The notes under the pieces were generated by a model that worked only from the letters and a program-made list of their open reading frames with translations, did not search any database and was not told where the DNA came from. Positions 34,241 through 42,514 of a DNA stretch of 64,000 nucleotides are shown in pieces; position 1 is the stretch's first letter, and each line of letters starts with the position of its first letter. The position numbers and the translations under genes are program-made. This DNA is from Luteolibacter arcticus. Its GTDB lineage: Bacteria; Verrucomicrobiota; Verrucomicrobiia; Verrucomicrobiales; Akkermansiaceae. The stretch covers positions 558,001-622,000 of the forward strand of contig NZ_JAPDDT010000003.1 of assembly GCF_025950235.1 (NCBI RefSeq). Direction: 5' to 3'.

Positions 34241-36025
34241 ATGGCCATCCTGACCGACCGGAAATCGACGCGCGAATATGATGTCATCATTGTCGGCTCC
34301 GGCGCGGGCGGCGGGATGATGGGCATGCTTCTCAGCCTCCACGGCGTGAAGGTGCTGATGCTGGAGGCCGGGCGGAACTATGATCCGGTGAAGGAGACGC
34401 CGATGTTCAACACGCCGGACCAGGCCCCGCTGCGCGGGAAGGGCACGGCGGACCGTTTCTTCGGCCACTACGACGCCACGGTCGGCGGCGGCTGGCAGGT
34501 GCCGGGCGAGCCGTATGGCGACAAGGAAGGCACACAGGAGGAATTCTGGTGGTGGCGGCCACGCATGCTGGGCGGCCGGACCAATCACTGGGGCCGCATT
34601 TCGCTGCGCTTTGGACCCTACGACTTCAAGCCCAAGTCCCGCGACGGCCTCGGATACGACTGGCCGATCTCCTACGACGACCTCGCACCTTATTACGACA
34701 AGACCGAGATGATGGTCGGCGTGCATGGCTCGAACGAGGGCATGGAAAACACGCCCGATTCATCTCCCGGTGTGCTCCAGCCTGCGCCCAAGGCGAGGGT
34801 TGGCGAGCTGCTGGCCAAGAAGCATTGCCGGGGGCTGAACATCCCGGTCATTCCGATTCACCGGGCCGTCTTGAGCGAGCCCATGAACGGCCCGAAGCTC
34901 GCCGCGAAGCTGTTTCCTAACAACCCGCTCGCACAAAAACTGGTAGGCGACGACATGTCGGCGCGGGCCGCTTGTTTCTGGGCCACCGAGTGCGGCCGCG
35001 GCTGCTCGATCCGCGCGAATTTCCAGAGCACCACCGTCCTACTGCCGCCGGCACTCGCCAGCGGCAATCTCGACATCATCACCGACGCAATGGTCCGCGA
35101 GGTCCTAACAGACGCCTCGGGCAAGGCAACCGGCGTGCATTACATGGATAAGGTCACGCGCATCGACTCGATCGCAAAGGCCCGCGTAGTGATCCTCAGC
35201 GCCAGCACCTGCGAGACCGCGCGCATCCTCCTCAATTCGAAGAGCACGCTCTTCCCGAACGGCCTCGCCAACAGCAGCGGCCAGGTCGGCAAGAACCTGA
35301 CAGACAGCGTGGGTTCATCGCTCGCCGGCCACATTCCCGCGATGGAAAGCCTGCCGCCTTACAACGAGGATGGTGCCGGTGGCGGCCACGTCTACACACC
35401 GTGGTGGAACTACAAGACGCAGGAGTCCCTCGACTTTGCCCGCGGCTATCACATCGAGATCGGCGGCGGCCGCCACATGCCATCGATGGGTTCACTCGGC
35501 CTGCTCGATACCACCGCTCCCGGCGTCTATGGCAAGAAGCTCAAGGACGAGGCACGCCGCTACTTCGGCGCGGTCATGGGCTTCGCCGGCCGCGGCGAGA
35601 TGATCCCCAACGAACACTGCTACTGCGAGATCGACCCGAACCGCGTGGACCAATGGGGCATCCCGGTCCTGCGCTTCCACTGGAAGTGGTCGGACCACGA
35701 GGTCAACCAGGCGACCCACATGCAGAACACCTTCGCCGACATCATCAACTCGATGGGCGGCAAGGCGACGCCGCGCCCCGGCCGCGAAGCACTCAACAAA
35801 CCCGGCGAGATCATCCACGAAGCCGGCACCGCGATCATGGGCAGCGACCCGAAGGCCTCTGTCGTCAATTCTTTCGGCCAGACCTGGGACGTGAAGAACC
35901 TGTTCCTGATGGACGCCTCCATCTTGCCGTCGAACCCGGACAAGAACCTCACCCTCACCGTGCTCGCCCTCGCCTGGCGATCCTCCGAGTTCCTGCTCGA
36001 TGAGATGAAGAAGGGCACCATCTAA
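34241..36025 (+). CDS. GMC-family FAD-dependent oxidoreductase
   Basis: The 594-aa product has an N-terminal Rossmann FAD motif (YDVIIVGSGAGGGMMG), then MLGGRTNHWGRISLRFGPYD. ARAACFWATECGRGCSIRAN and RVVILSASTCETARILLNSK follow, and the C-terminal HEAGTAIMGSDPKASVVNSF and LFLMDASILPSNPDKNLTLT motifs complete the family pattern. Such proteins oxidise alcohol groups of sugars or sugar acids and pass electrons to a membrane chain. There is no own signal peptide. It is followed 20 bp later by its usual small subunit, which has a Tat signal and may carry it out of the cell. Confidence 0.93.
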   Translation: MAILTDRKSTREYDVIIVGSGAGGGMMGMLLSLHGVKVLMLEAGRNYDPVKETPMFNTPDQAPLRGKGTADRFFGHYDATVGGGWQVPGEPYGDKEGTQEEFWWWRPRMLGGRTNHWGRISLRFGPYDFKPKSRDGLGYDWPISYDDLAPYYDKTEMMVGVHGSNEGMENTPDSSPGVLQPAPKARVGELLAKKHCRGLNIPVIPIHRAVLSEPMNGPKLAAKLFPNNPLAQKLVGDDMSARAACFWATECGRGCSIRANFQSTTVLLPPALASGNLDIITDAMVREVLTDASGKATGVHYMDKVTRIDSIAKARVVILSASTCETARILLNSKSTLFPNGLANSSGQVGKNLTDSVGSSLAGHIPAMESLPPYNEDGAGGGHVYTPWWNYKTQESLDFARGYHIEIGGGRHMPSMGSLGLLDTTAPGVYGKKLKDEARRYFGAVMGFAGRGEMIPNEHCYCEIDPNRVDQWGIPVLRFHWKWSDHEVNQATHMQNTFADIINSMGGKATPRPGREALNKPGEIIHEAGTAIMGSDPKASVVNSFGQTWDVKNLFLMDASILPSNPDKNLTLTVLALAWRSSEFLLDEMKKGTI

Positions 36026-36045
36026 CAAGCAAGCACCCGCACGCC

Positions 36046-36681
36046 ATGAACCCATCCCCACTTTCCCGCCGGGACATCTTCAAGCTGGTCGCTGCCGCCA
36101 GCGCCGCAGGTGCGCTCGCCCCCGCCGGTGCCGAACCGCCGAAACCACTGACCCGGCATTTCAAGAACACCCTCAGCGATCCCGACTACGCCCATCCCTC
36201 GATCCCGTGGGACAAGCCGCTCGAGAAGTCCGAACTCGCGACGCTGGCCGTCCTGGTCGATCTCATCCTGCCTGCCGACGAAACCTCGCCCGCCGCCTCC
36301 TCCATCGGCGTGCACGACTTCCTCAACGAATGGGTCGGCGCGCCCTACACCGAAAACCGCGTGGACTACGAGATCATCCGCGGCGGCGTGGCTTGGATCA
36401 ATACCCAGGCCTGGAAGCTCCACGGCAAGGCCTTCACCGAAGCCACCGCTACCCAACAAACCGCCATCCTCGACAGCATCTGCGACGCCACCAAGGCCCC
36501 GCCCGAACTCGCCTCCGGGGTGCGGTTCTTCCAGAAGCTCCGCACACTCACCCTCGGCGGCTACTACACCCACCCCGCCACCTGGAAGAGCCTCGGCTAC
36601 GTCGGCAACACCCCCATCGCCGGTCCATATCCCGGCGTGCCGGAGGAGATCATCAAGCTGCTGGGGTTGGAGGGGCTGTGA
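36046..36681 (+). CDS. Gluconate 2-dehydrogenase subunit 3 family protein
   Basis: The 211-aa product has a Tat signal (SRRDIFKLVAAASAAGALAP) and the subunit-3 fold: ATLAVLVDLILPADETSPAA, SIGVHDFLNEWVG and GYYTHPATWKSLGYVGN. These small subunits chaperone and export the GMC catalytic subunit, which lacks its own signal. It lies 20 bp downstream of the GMC gene, so the two form an operon. No cytochrome c subunit is adjacent. Confidence 0.92.
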   Translation: MNPSPLSRRDIFKLVAAASAAGALAPAGAEPPKPLTRHFKNTLSDPDYAHPSIPWDKPLEKSELATLAVLVDLILPADETSPAASSIGVHDFLNEWVGAPYTENRVDYEIIRGGVAWINTQAWKLHGKAFTEATATQQTAILDSICDATKAPPELASGVRFFQKLRTLTLGGYYTHPATWKSLGYVGNTPIAGPYPGVPEEIIKLLGLEGL

Positions 36682-36683
36682 CT

Positions 36684-37268
36684 CTACTGTCCTCCTGAAA
36701 GGGCGCTCCACAAGAACAGCCCCGTGTGGAAGTCACGATCGTAGATATCTTTCCACATCAGCGAATGCAGCGTGAGACTGTAGCGATCGAGAAACGCTTC
36801 GCTATTGGTCTTTCCAAGCAACCGATCAAATCGCTCGGGCGATGGAACATGAGCGATGAACAAGAGACAATGGGTGACTGTCCCCCCGTAAATCCTCGCG
36901 GATTTCGCGAGCTTTGGAACGGCAGATTCCAAGATTTCAGATCCCTCCTCGACCTTCTTTCCATGGACCTTGTCCAGCAGATAGGAATTCCCAAAATGGC
37001 GCACCTTGGTTGAAGCATGGGACTCGACCTCCAAAATCACCTCAGCCGATAGCGGCGCGGTGAAACTGATGGATTCGCCAACAGGAGGTTGTCGTCCCCA
37101 GCCCAGTCGACCGGCGACATTCGTCTCCGGGATTTCACCTCCGAGCACTTTCGTTTGGCTCCACAACCACTTCCCGGGACTCAACACCTCACGAAGACCA
37201 TACAGGCCGTGAGGGGATTGATCCCGATCGATCTTCCGGATCTCAAGAAGGTAGTCATCCTGCCACAT
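36684..37268 (-). CDS. Protein of unknown function
   Basis: The 194-aa product has no signal peptide or membrane segment. It has Trp-rich patches (SPGKWLWSQTK, HSLMWKDIYDRDFHTGLFLW) and a beta-strand-rich core (AEVILEVESHASTKV, RIYGGTVTHCLLFIAHV). The codon use is less GC-rich than its neighbours, suggesting transfer. The stop is 2 bp from the convergent subunit-3 stop. No family recognised. Confidence 0.55.
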   Translation of the reverse strand: MWQDDYLLEIRKIDRDQSPHGLYGLREVLSPGKWLWSQTKVLGGEIPETNVAGRLGWGRQPPVGESISFTAPLSAEVILEVESHASTKVRHFGNSYLLDKVHGKKVEEGSEILESAVPKLAKSARIYGGTVTHCLLFIAHVPSPERFDRLLGKTNSEAFLDRYSLTLHSLMWKDIYDRDFHTGLFLWSALSGGQ

Positions 37269-37281
37269 GGCCGTGAGCAGA

Positions 37282-37584
37282 TCACGGTTCGGCGAGCCAC
37301 TTCAAGTAAGCGGGCAACCCCGCCGACACCGGCAGCGCCAAAATCTCCGGCACTTCATACGGGTGCAACTCACGGATCGCTGCTTCAAGGTCGGCGTAGC
37401 GGGCCGTCTTGATCAGCGCCAGCACCTCACACGCCCGCTCAACCGTTCCCTCCCACCGGTAGATCGATTCCACCCCCGGCAGCAGGTTGACGCAGGCCGC
37501 CACTTGCCTTTCCACCAATGCCGCGCCAATCTGTCGCGCCTGATCGAGATCGGGGAAGGTGCAGAGGACGACGACAGGTTCCAT
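37282..37584 (-). CDS. cutA: CutA divalent-ion tolerance protein
   Basis: The 100-aa product matches CutA: VVLCTFPDLDQARQIGAALV, VAACVNLLPGVESIYRWEGT, VLALIKTARYADLEAAIREL and HPYEVPEILALPV. CutA forms a trimer and is linked to copper tolerance and protein folding. The conserved Cys in AACVN and the YRWEG and HPYEVPE motifs are intact. The start is either the ATG at 37590 or the second ATG at 37584. Confidence 0.95.
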   Translation of the reverse strand: MEPVVVLCTFPDLDQARQIGAALVERQVAACVNLLPGVESIYRWEGTVERACEVLALIKTARYADLEAAIRELHPYEVPEILALPVSAGLPAYLKWLAEP

Positions 37585-37616
37585 GCGCACTTCCTAACCG
37601 CGGTCCGGCGCAAATT

Positions 37617-37647
37617 GAACCGCCAAGACGCAAAGGACGCCAAGTTT
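37617..37647 (+). repeat. GAACCGCCAAGACGC repeat upstream of the histidine kinase
   Basis: This 31-bp unit reads GAACCGCCAAGACGCAAAGG and ends ACGCCAAGTTT. A 28/31 match in inverted orientation lies at 47642-47672 upstream of priA. Such CCAAGACGC-type intergenic repeats are known from several bacterial phyla. Confidence 0.65.
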
Positions 37648-37697
37648 ACCGACCCGGTGACCTTGGCAGCTTGGCGGCGAAGCCTCCCGACCGACCC

Positions 37698-38870
37698 TTG
37701 AAGCCCGGATTCCTCGACAAACTACTCGCGCGCATCGACCGGATCGACCCGGCCGAGGCCCGGCAGCTTTTGGACCGGCTGGTGCGGGAAAAGGGCTTCC
37801 TGGAGCAGGTCTTCGAAGCGCTCCACGAGGGCGTGATCGTGCTCGATGAGGATGGCGAGATCAGTTTCATCAATGGCGCGGCATGCCGGTTTTTCGGGAT
37901 CGATGCCGAGGCAGCGCCGGGCATGACGGTCACCGCCTGCATCCCGGGGCTGGAGTGGAAGTCATTGGCCAAGCCGGGCACCGCGGTGTCACGGGACTTG
38001 GAGATCTTTTATCCGGAGAACCGCTTCCTGAATTTCTACCTCTCGCCGATCCAATCGGGCGAGGGCTCGGCGACGGTCGGCTGGGTGATGCTGGTGCGCG
38101 ACCTGACCACGACCCGGCAGGAGGCGGAAATGACGCTAGAGACGGAACGGCTGAATGCCCTCACGCTGCTCGCCGCCGGGGTGGCGCATGAGATCGGCAA
38201 CCCGCTCAACTCGCTGGACATCCACCTGCAATTGATGGCGCGGAAGCTGAAGAAGCTGCCGCCCGGCGACCGCCAGCCGCTCGAAGAGAATCTCGACACC
38301 GCACGTCGCGAGATCCAGCGGCTCGATACAATCCTGCGGCAATTCCTGCAGGCGATCCGCCCGACAACCCCGCACCGCGAACGCTGCGACCTGACCCACG
38401 TGCTGCGCGACGCGGTGAAGCTGCTAGAGCCGGAACTGGAGTCCCGCCACATCACGGTGGAGTTGGACATGGACGAGGAGTTCCCCGCCATGGAGCTGGA
38501 TGCCGGGCAGTTCCAACAGGTCTTCTACAATCTGCTCCGCAACGCTTATCAGGCACTGGCCGGCAAGGACGGCGTGATCCGGATCGAGGCCCACGCGAAC
38601 GACTTCGAGGCGACACTTTCCATCGAGGACAATGGCAGCGGCATCCCGTCGGAGCAGATGGGCTCGCTATTCGAGCCTTATCGCACGACCAAGCAATCGG
38701 GCACCGGACTGGGGCTGCTGATCGTCCGCCGCGTGGTGCGAGAGCATGGCGGCGAGATCGAAATCCAGAGCGAACCCGGCGCCGGCACCCACATCCTCAT
38801 CCACCTGCCGCGCGGACCGAAGCCGGTGCGGCTGCTGGAGCCGCCAGTGAGCATCATCGACATCGACTGA
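37698..38870 (+). CDS. NtrB-type sensor histidine kinase with PAS domain
   Basis: About 390 aa from a TTG at 37698 (KPGFLDKLLARIDRIDPAEA). A PAS domain covers about residues 40-135 (VIVLDEDGEISFINGAACRF). The HisKA box VAHEIGNPLNSLDIH has the phospho-acceptor His164. The HATPase domain has NLLRNAYQAL, SIEDNGSGIPSEQ and TGLGLLIVRRVVREHGG. It is soluble, with no membrane segment. Its cognate regulator follows 51 bp later. Upstream ATGs exist in frame but give Arg-rich junk, so the start is uncertain. Confidence 0.9.
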   Translation: MKPGFLDKLLARIDRIDPAEARQLLDRLVREKGFLEQVFEALHEGVIVLDEDGEISFINGAACRFFGIDAEAAPGMTVTACIPGLEWKSLAKPGTAVSRDLEIFYPENRFLNFYLSPIQSGEGSATVGWVMLVRDLTTTRQEAEMTLETERLNALTLLAAGVAHEIGNPLNSLDIHLQLMARKLKKLPPGDRQPLEENLDTARREIQRLDTILRQFLQAIRPTTPHRERCDLTHVLRDAVKLLEPELESRHITVELDMDEEFPAMELDAGQFQQVFYNLLRNAYQALAGKDGVIRIEAHANDFEATLSIEDNGSGIPSEQMGSLFEPYRTTKQSGTGLGLLIVRRVVREHGGEIEIQSEPGAGTHILIHLPRGPKPVRLLEPPVSIIDID

Positions 38871-38921
38871 GGCGATTGTCGGCCATCAAACCAATCTCCA
38901 ATCGGAAATCATCAATCTTCA
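38871..38921 (+). repeat. AATCTTCAATC-type spacer repeat before the NtrC-type gene
   Basis: The spacer contains serial AATC words (CCAATCTCCAATCGGAAATC then ATCAATCTTCAATG). It resembles, in inverse orientation, the spacer between moxR and DUF58. The last repeat unit abuts the ATG of the response regulator. Confidence 0.4.
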
Positions 38922-40322
38922 ATGGATACCCCCACCCTGCTCATTGCCGACGACGAAAAGGCCACCCGCGATGGCCTGCGTTCCGCCTTGGAAGAGGAGT
39001 TCGAGGTCTTCACAGCGTCGAACGTCGCCGAGGCCATGAACGTCCTGAAGGCCGAGCCGATCGACCTGCTGCTGACCGACCTGCGGATGGGTGGCGACTC
39101 GGGGATGGACCTGCTCGACCAGGCGATGGCGCTACCGCAGCCTCCCGTGGCGATCATGATGACCGCCTACGGCTCGGTGGACACCGCGGTCGAGGCGATG
39201 CGCCGCGGGGCTTGGCACTTCGTCACCAAGCCACTGAATCTCGACGAGGTGGAGATGCTGCTGAAGCGCGCGCTGCGCAGCCGCAAGCTGGAGTCGGAGA
39301 ACAAACAGCTCCGCGCACAGGTCTCCGACAATACCGGCCTCGAAAAGCTGGCGGGCAAATCCCCAGCGATCCAGCGGGTCATCGACGTCGTCCGGCAGGT
39401 CGCACCGACCCGCGCCACCGTGCTGATCGAAGGCGAGAGCGGCACCGGCAAGGAGGTCGTGGCCCACGCCATACACCGCCTGAGCGGCCGGCCGGCCGAG
39501 AAACTGGTGATCGTTCATTGCGCGGCGCTTGCCCCGCAGATCCTTGAGAGCGAACTATTCGGCCATGAAAAGGGTGCCTTCACCGGCGCGGTGCAGCGGC
39601 GGATCGGGCGCTTCGAGCAGGCCGACGGCGGGACGCTCTTCCTCGACGAAATCGGCGAAATCGACGCCTCGATCCAAGTGAAGCTGCTGCGCGCCCTGTC
39701 CGAACGGACGATCGAACGGGTCGGCTCGAACACGACCGTAAAGGTCGACGTCCGCTTGGTGGCAGCCACCAACAAGAACCTGGCCGCCCTGGTGGCGAAG
39801 GGCGATTTCCGCGAGGACCTGTATTTCCGTCTGAATGTGGTGCGCGTCGAAATGCCGCCATTGCGGGCCCGGGCGGAGGACATCGTGCTGCTGGCCGGCT
39901 CGTTCTTGAAGGAATTCGCCGATGAAAATGGCCGGCCGGTGAAGCCTTTGACCGATGCCGCCCTGCGGGTGCTGCGCTCGTACCCATGGCCGGGCAATGT
40001 GCGCGAACTGCGGACCGCGATCGAGCACGGCGTGGTGATGAGCAACGAACCGGTGATCGACCTGCACCACCTGCCGGCCTCGGTGCTGGGGGAAATGCCG
40101 GTGTTCCCGATGCTGTCGCCCGTTGCCGCGAGCCCGGTGACGAGTCTGGAAGGGGGGAAAATCCCCCTTGCCGGGGGGGGGGAATTCAACTTGCATGCGC
40201 TCGAAACCAGCGCCATCCGCGCGGCTTTGGCGCAAGCCGGAGGCAACCGGACGCGGGCCGCCGAGCTACTCGGCATCAGTCGCCGGACCCTGCAGCGCAA
40301 GCTGAAGGAAGAAGAGGACTGA
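38922..40322 (+). CDS. Sigma-54-dependent response regulator (NtrC-type)
   Basis: The 466-aa product has a receiver domain with Asp53 (LLLTDLRM) and Lys103 (HFVTKPLN). The AAA+ domain has Walker A GESGTGKE (171-178), the sigma-54 contact GAFTGA (218-223), GGTLFLDEIGEID and FREDLYFRLNVVRVEMPPLR. A Fis-type HTH follows (ALAQAGGNRTRAAELLGISR). A run of ten G at 40173-40182 (about residues 418-421) sits in the linker just before the HTH. It should activate sigma-54 promoters on phosphorylation by the upstream kinase. The glycosyltransferase gene follows 1 to 31 bp downstream depending on its start. Confidence 0.95.
   Translation: MDTPTLLIADDEKATRDGLRSALEEEFEVFTASNVAEAMNVLKAEPIDLLLTDLRMGGDSGMDLLDQAMALPQPPVAIMMTAYGSVDTAVEAMRRGAWHFVTKPLNLDEVEMLLKRALRSRKLESENKQLRAQVSDNTGLEKLAGKSPAIQRVIDVVRQVAPTRATVLIEGESGTGKEVVAHAIHRLSGRPAEKLVIVHCAALAPQILESELFGHEKGAFTGAVQRRIGRFEQADGGTLFLDEIGEIDASIQVKLLRALSERTIERVGSNTTVKVDVRLVAATNKNLAALVAKGDFREDLYFRLNVVRVEMPPLRARAEDIVLLAGSFLKEFADENGRPVKPLTDAALRVLRSYPWPGNVRELRTAIEHGVVMSNEPVIDLHHLPASVLGEMPVFPMLSPVAASPVTSLEGGKIPLAGGGEFNLHALETSAIRAALAQAGGNRTRAAELLGISRRTLQRKLKEEED
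40151..40182 (+). repeat. G-rich linker with hairpin and G10 tract inside the NtrC-type gene
   Basis: A GGGGGG-AAAAT-CCCCC hairpin is followed by a homopolymer of ten G at 40173-40182, encoding LAGGGEF. It lies exactly between the AAA+ and HTH domains. Long G runs are slippage-prone in replication and a known basis of phase variation in other bacteria. Confidence 0.7.
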
Positions 40323-40353
40323 CTTGCCCGTCGACGGCGCGAACGAATTCCCC

Positions 40354-42192
40354 ATGAGCAGCCTTCCCTCTTCCCAGTTCGAGACCGCGGTGATGATCCG
40401 CCGCATCTTGTTCTTTCTGGTGCTCGTCAGCTTCACCCTGCTGCATCTTCTTCCGCTGTTCCGGGGGCTGGACTCACCGCAGGCGATGGAGCAGGCGCAG
40501 ATCGCCCGCCAGATCGCACGCGGCCAGGGCTTCACCACGAAGATGATCCGCCCGCTGGCCCACTACGAGGCGGAGAAGGCGAACGAAGGCGCGGTGAATT
40601 TCACCGACTTCAAGGACACCTACCACGCGCCGCTCAATCCCCTCATCATGAGCGCGGTGCTCAAGTTGGTCGGTGCTGACAAGGAAGGCGCCTGGCCGAT
40701 GGGCAAGAACGAGCTGATCTATCCGCTGGACCGGGTGATCGCACTGGTTTCGACGCTATTCTTCCTGATGTCGATCGGCGTCACCTACCTGCTGGTGGGG
40801 AGGATATTCGACGCGAAGATCTCGGGGGTCACCGCGGTGCTGATGCTGCTCTGCGACCTGATGTGGAAGTTTTCCCAAAGCGGCCTTCCGCAGATGCTGT
40901 TGCTGCTGCTCTTCAGTTGCGGGCTGTATTTCACCTACCGCGCGGTCGAGGCATCGGAGGAAGGAAAGATGCCCTTCGGTCATGCTCTGGCGGCCTCGGC
41001 GTTCTTTGTGCTGATGGTACTGGCCCACTGGATCACCGCTTGGATTTTCCTCGGCTTCCTGATCTATGCGGCCTTCTCCTTCCGTCCGCGCGGGGTGGTG
41101 GCGCTGTCGGCCTTCGCGTTGCTGGCGATCGCCGTGGCATGGCCGATGATGCGAGCGAGCGATTTCTCCGGCCAGCCGTTCGGCACAGGTTTCTACGTGC
41201 TCTACAACGGCCTGGGAAGCGGCACCGAGTCGTCGATCATGCGCAACCACGACCTGCAAAGCGCGCCGCTGTCGCTGGACGGATTGCTCGTCCGGATCCT
41301 CGGCACCACGCTGGTGCAGACCTCTGACCTGCTGCCCTTCCTGGGCGGCATTCTGGTCGCGCCGCTGTTCTTCGTGGCGCTGCTGCACCCGTTCAAGCGG
41401 GCCTCGATCGCAAATTTCCGTTGGGGCATCGTGCTGATGTGGCTCTTCGGCGCACTGGGGATGGCGGTCTTCGGGATTGATCGCGCGCGCCAGCTTCATC
41501 CCAACCAGATCCACATTTTGTTCGCGCCGGTGATGTCGGCCTACGGTCTGGCATTCATCTCGATCCTGTGGAGCCGCCTCGAGGCGATCACTGCGGTTCC
41601 CTTCCTGCGCAATGCCCACTATTTCGCGGTGGTGGCCCTGTCCGCCGCCCCGATGATCCTGTCCGCACCGGACAAGATTAAAATCGGCATGGCGGTTCGT
41701 GATCGCGGCTACCCGCAGTGGCCGCCCTATCTGCCGTCCGTGCTCAATGACAAGATCCCCAAGCTGCTCGCACCGAGCGAGCGCGAGGCCGAAACGACTC
41801 GCGTGGTGGTCTCCGACCAGCCTTGGGCGGTGGCTTGGTATGCGGATGAAATCAGCCTGTGGCTGCCGAAAACCAAGCGCGGCTTCGAGCAATTGGAGGA
41901 CCGTGCGAATGCCCTTGGCACGCCCTTCGCAGGCATCCTGGTGACCCCGAGCTCGACCGCATTCGAGCCGGCACCGGTCGTGCGCGAGCAGTACGGTGAA
42001 TTCGCCTCGCTGGTATTCAACGGCCTCACGCTCGATATCACCGCGCCGGGGGTCAACCGCGTCGGACTCTCGATCTTCGACAAAGATCCCAAGCTCGCCG
42101 ACATTTACCGCCGCTACCCCTACCCGGAGCCGCTGGCCGGCACCGAGATCCTTTACTACGGCGAGCGTCGTGCCGAAGCTCCCAATCCCTAG
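40354..42192 (+). CDS. Integral membrane glycosyltransferase-like protein (GT-C type)
   Basis: About 612 aa from the ATG at 40354 (MSSLPSSQFETAVMIRR); a TTG at 40324 is also in frame. About ten membrane helices follow an N-terminal loop with an acidic start, FRGLDSPQAMEQAQIARQIA, resembling the first periplasmic loop of GT-C enzymes (ArnT/PMT-like). The C-terminal 180 residues look soluble (VVVSDQPWAVAWYADEISLW). It probably transfers a sugar from a lipid carrier outside the membrane; the acceptor is unknown. It follows the sigma-54 regulator closely. Confidence 0.6.
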   Translation: MSSLPSSQFETAVMIRRILFFLVLVSFTLLHLLPLFRGLDSPQAMEQAQIARQIARGQGFTTKMIRPLAHYEAEKANEGAVNFTDFKDTYHAPLNPLIMSAVLKLVGADKEGAWPMGKNELIYPLDRVIALVSTLFFLMSIGVTYLLVGRIFDAKISGVTAVLMLLCDLMWKFSQSGLPQMLLLLLFSCGLYFTYRAVEASEEGKMPFGHALAASAFFVLMVLAHWITAWIFLGFLIYAAFSFRPRGVVALSAFALLAIAVAWPMMRASDFSGQPFGTGFYVLYNGLGSGTESSIMRNHDLQSAPLSLDGLLVRILGTTLVQTSDLLPFLGGILVAPLFFVALLHPFKRASIANFRWGIVLMWLFGALGMAVFGIDRARQLHPNQIHILFAPVMSAYGLAFISILWSRLEAITAVPFLRNAHYFAVVALSAAPMILSAPDKIKIGMAVRDRGYPQWPPYLPSVLNDKIPKLLAPSEREAETTRVVVSDQPWAVAWYADEISLWLPKTKRGFEQLEDRANALGTPFAGILVTPSSTAFEPAPVVREQYGEFASLVFNGLTLDITAPGVNRVGLSIFDKDPKLADIYRRYPYPEPLAGTEILYYGERRAEAPNP

Positions 42193-42196
42193 CCTG

Positions 42197-42514
42197 ATGC
42201 CCGCCCGCAGGAAATCCGCCGACGGTCAAAACGGCGACAACCCGACCTTCGAATCCGCCTTGGCGGAACTCGAGGAGATCGTTGCCGTCATGGAGGAGGA
42301 ACAGCTCCCGCTGGAAGAATTGGTCGCTCGCTACGAAAAGGGCTCGAAATTGCTGGCCCGATGCGAAACGGTCCTCGCCTCCGCGCGGAAGCGCCTCCAG
42401 ACCATCAGCGCCCGCGCCGAAGCGGCTGATCCGGAGACGGCCACCGCGGAAGACGATGAATTGCCCGGCGCGCCGGCCGAACACGACGACGATGACGACA
42501 TCCGCCTCTTCTGA
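42197..42514 (+). CDS. xseB: Exodeoxyribonuclease VII small subunit
   Basis: The 105-aa product contains the XseB core TFESALAELEEIVAVMEEEQ, then LPLEELVARYEKGSKLLARC. Exo VII degrades single-stranded DNA, and XseB multimers hold the large XseA subunit. An acidic C-terminal tail (HDDDDDIRLF) is typical. The ATG at 42197 is 4 bp after the upstream stop. It overlaps dxs by 23 bp, an arrangement in which xseB and dxs are co-translated; this neighbourhood is common in bacteria. Confidence 0.93.
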   Translation: MPARRKSADGQNGDNPTFESALAELEEIVAVMEEEQLPLEELVARYEKGSKLLARCETVLASARKRLQTISARAEAADPETATAEDDELPGAPAEHDDDDDIRLF

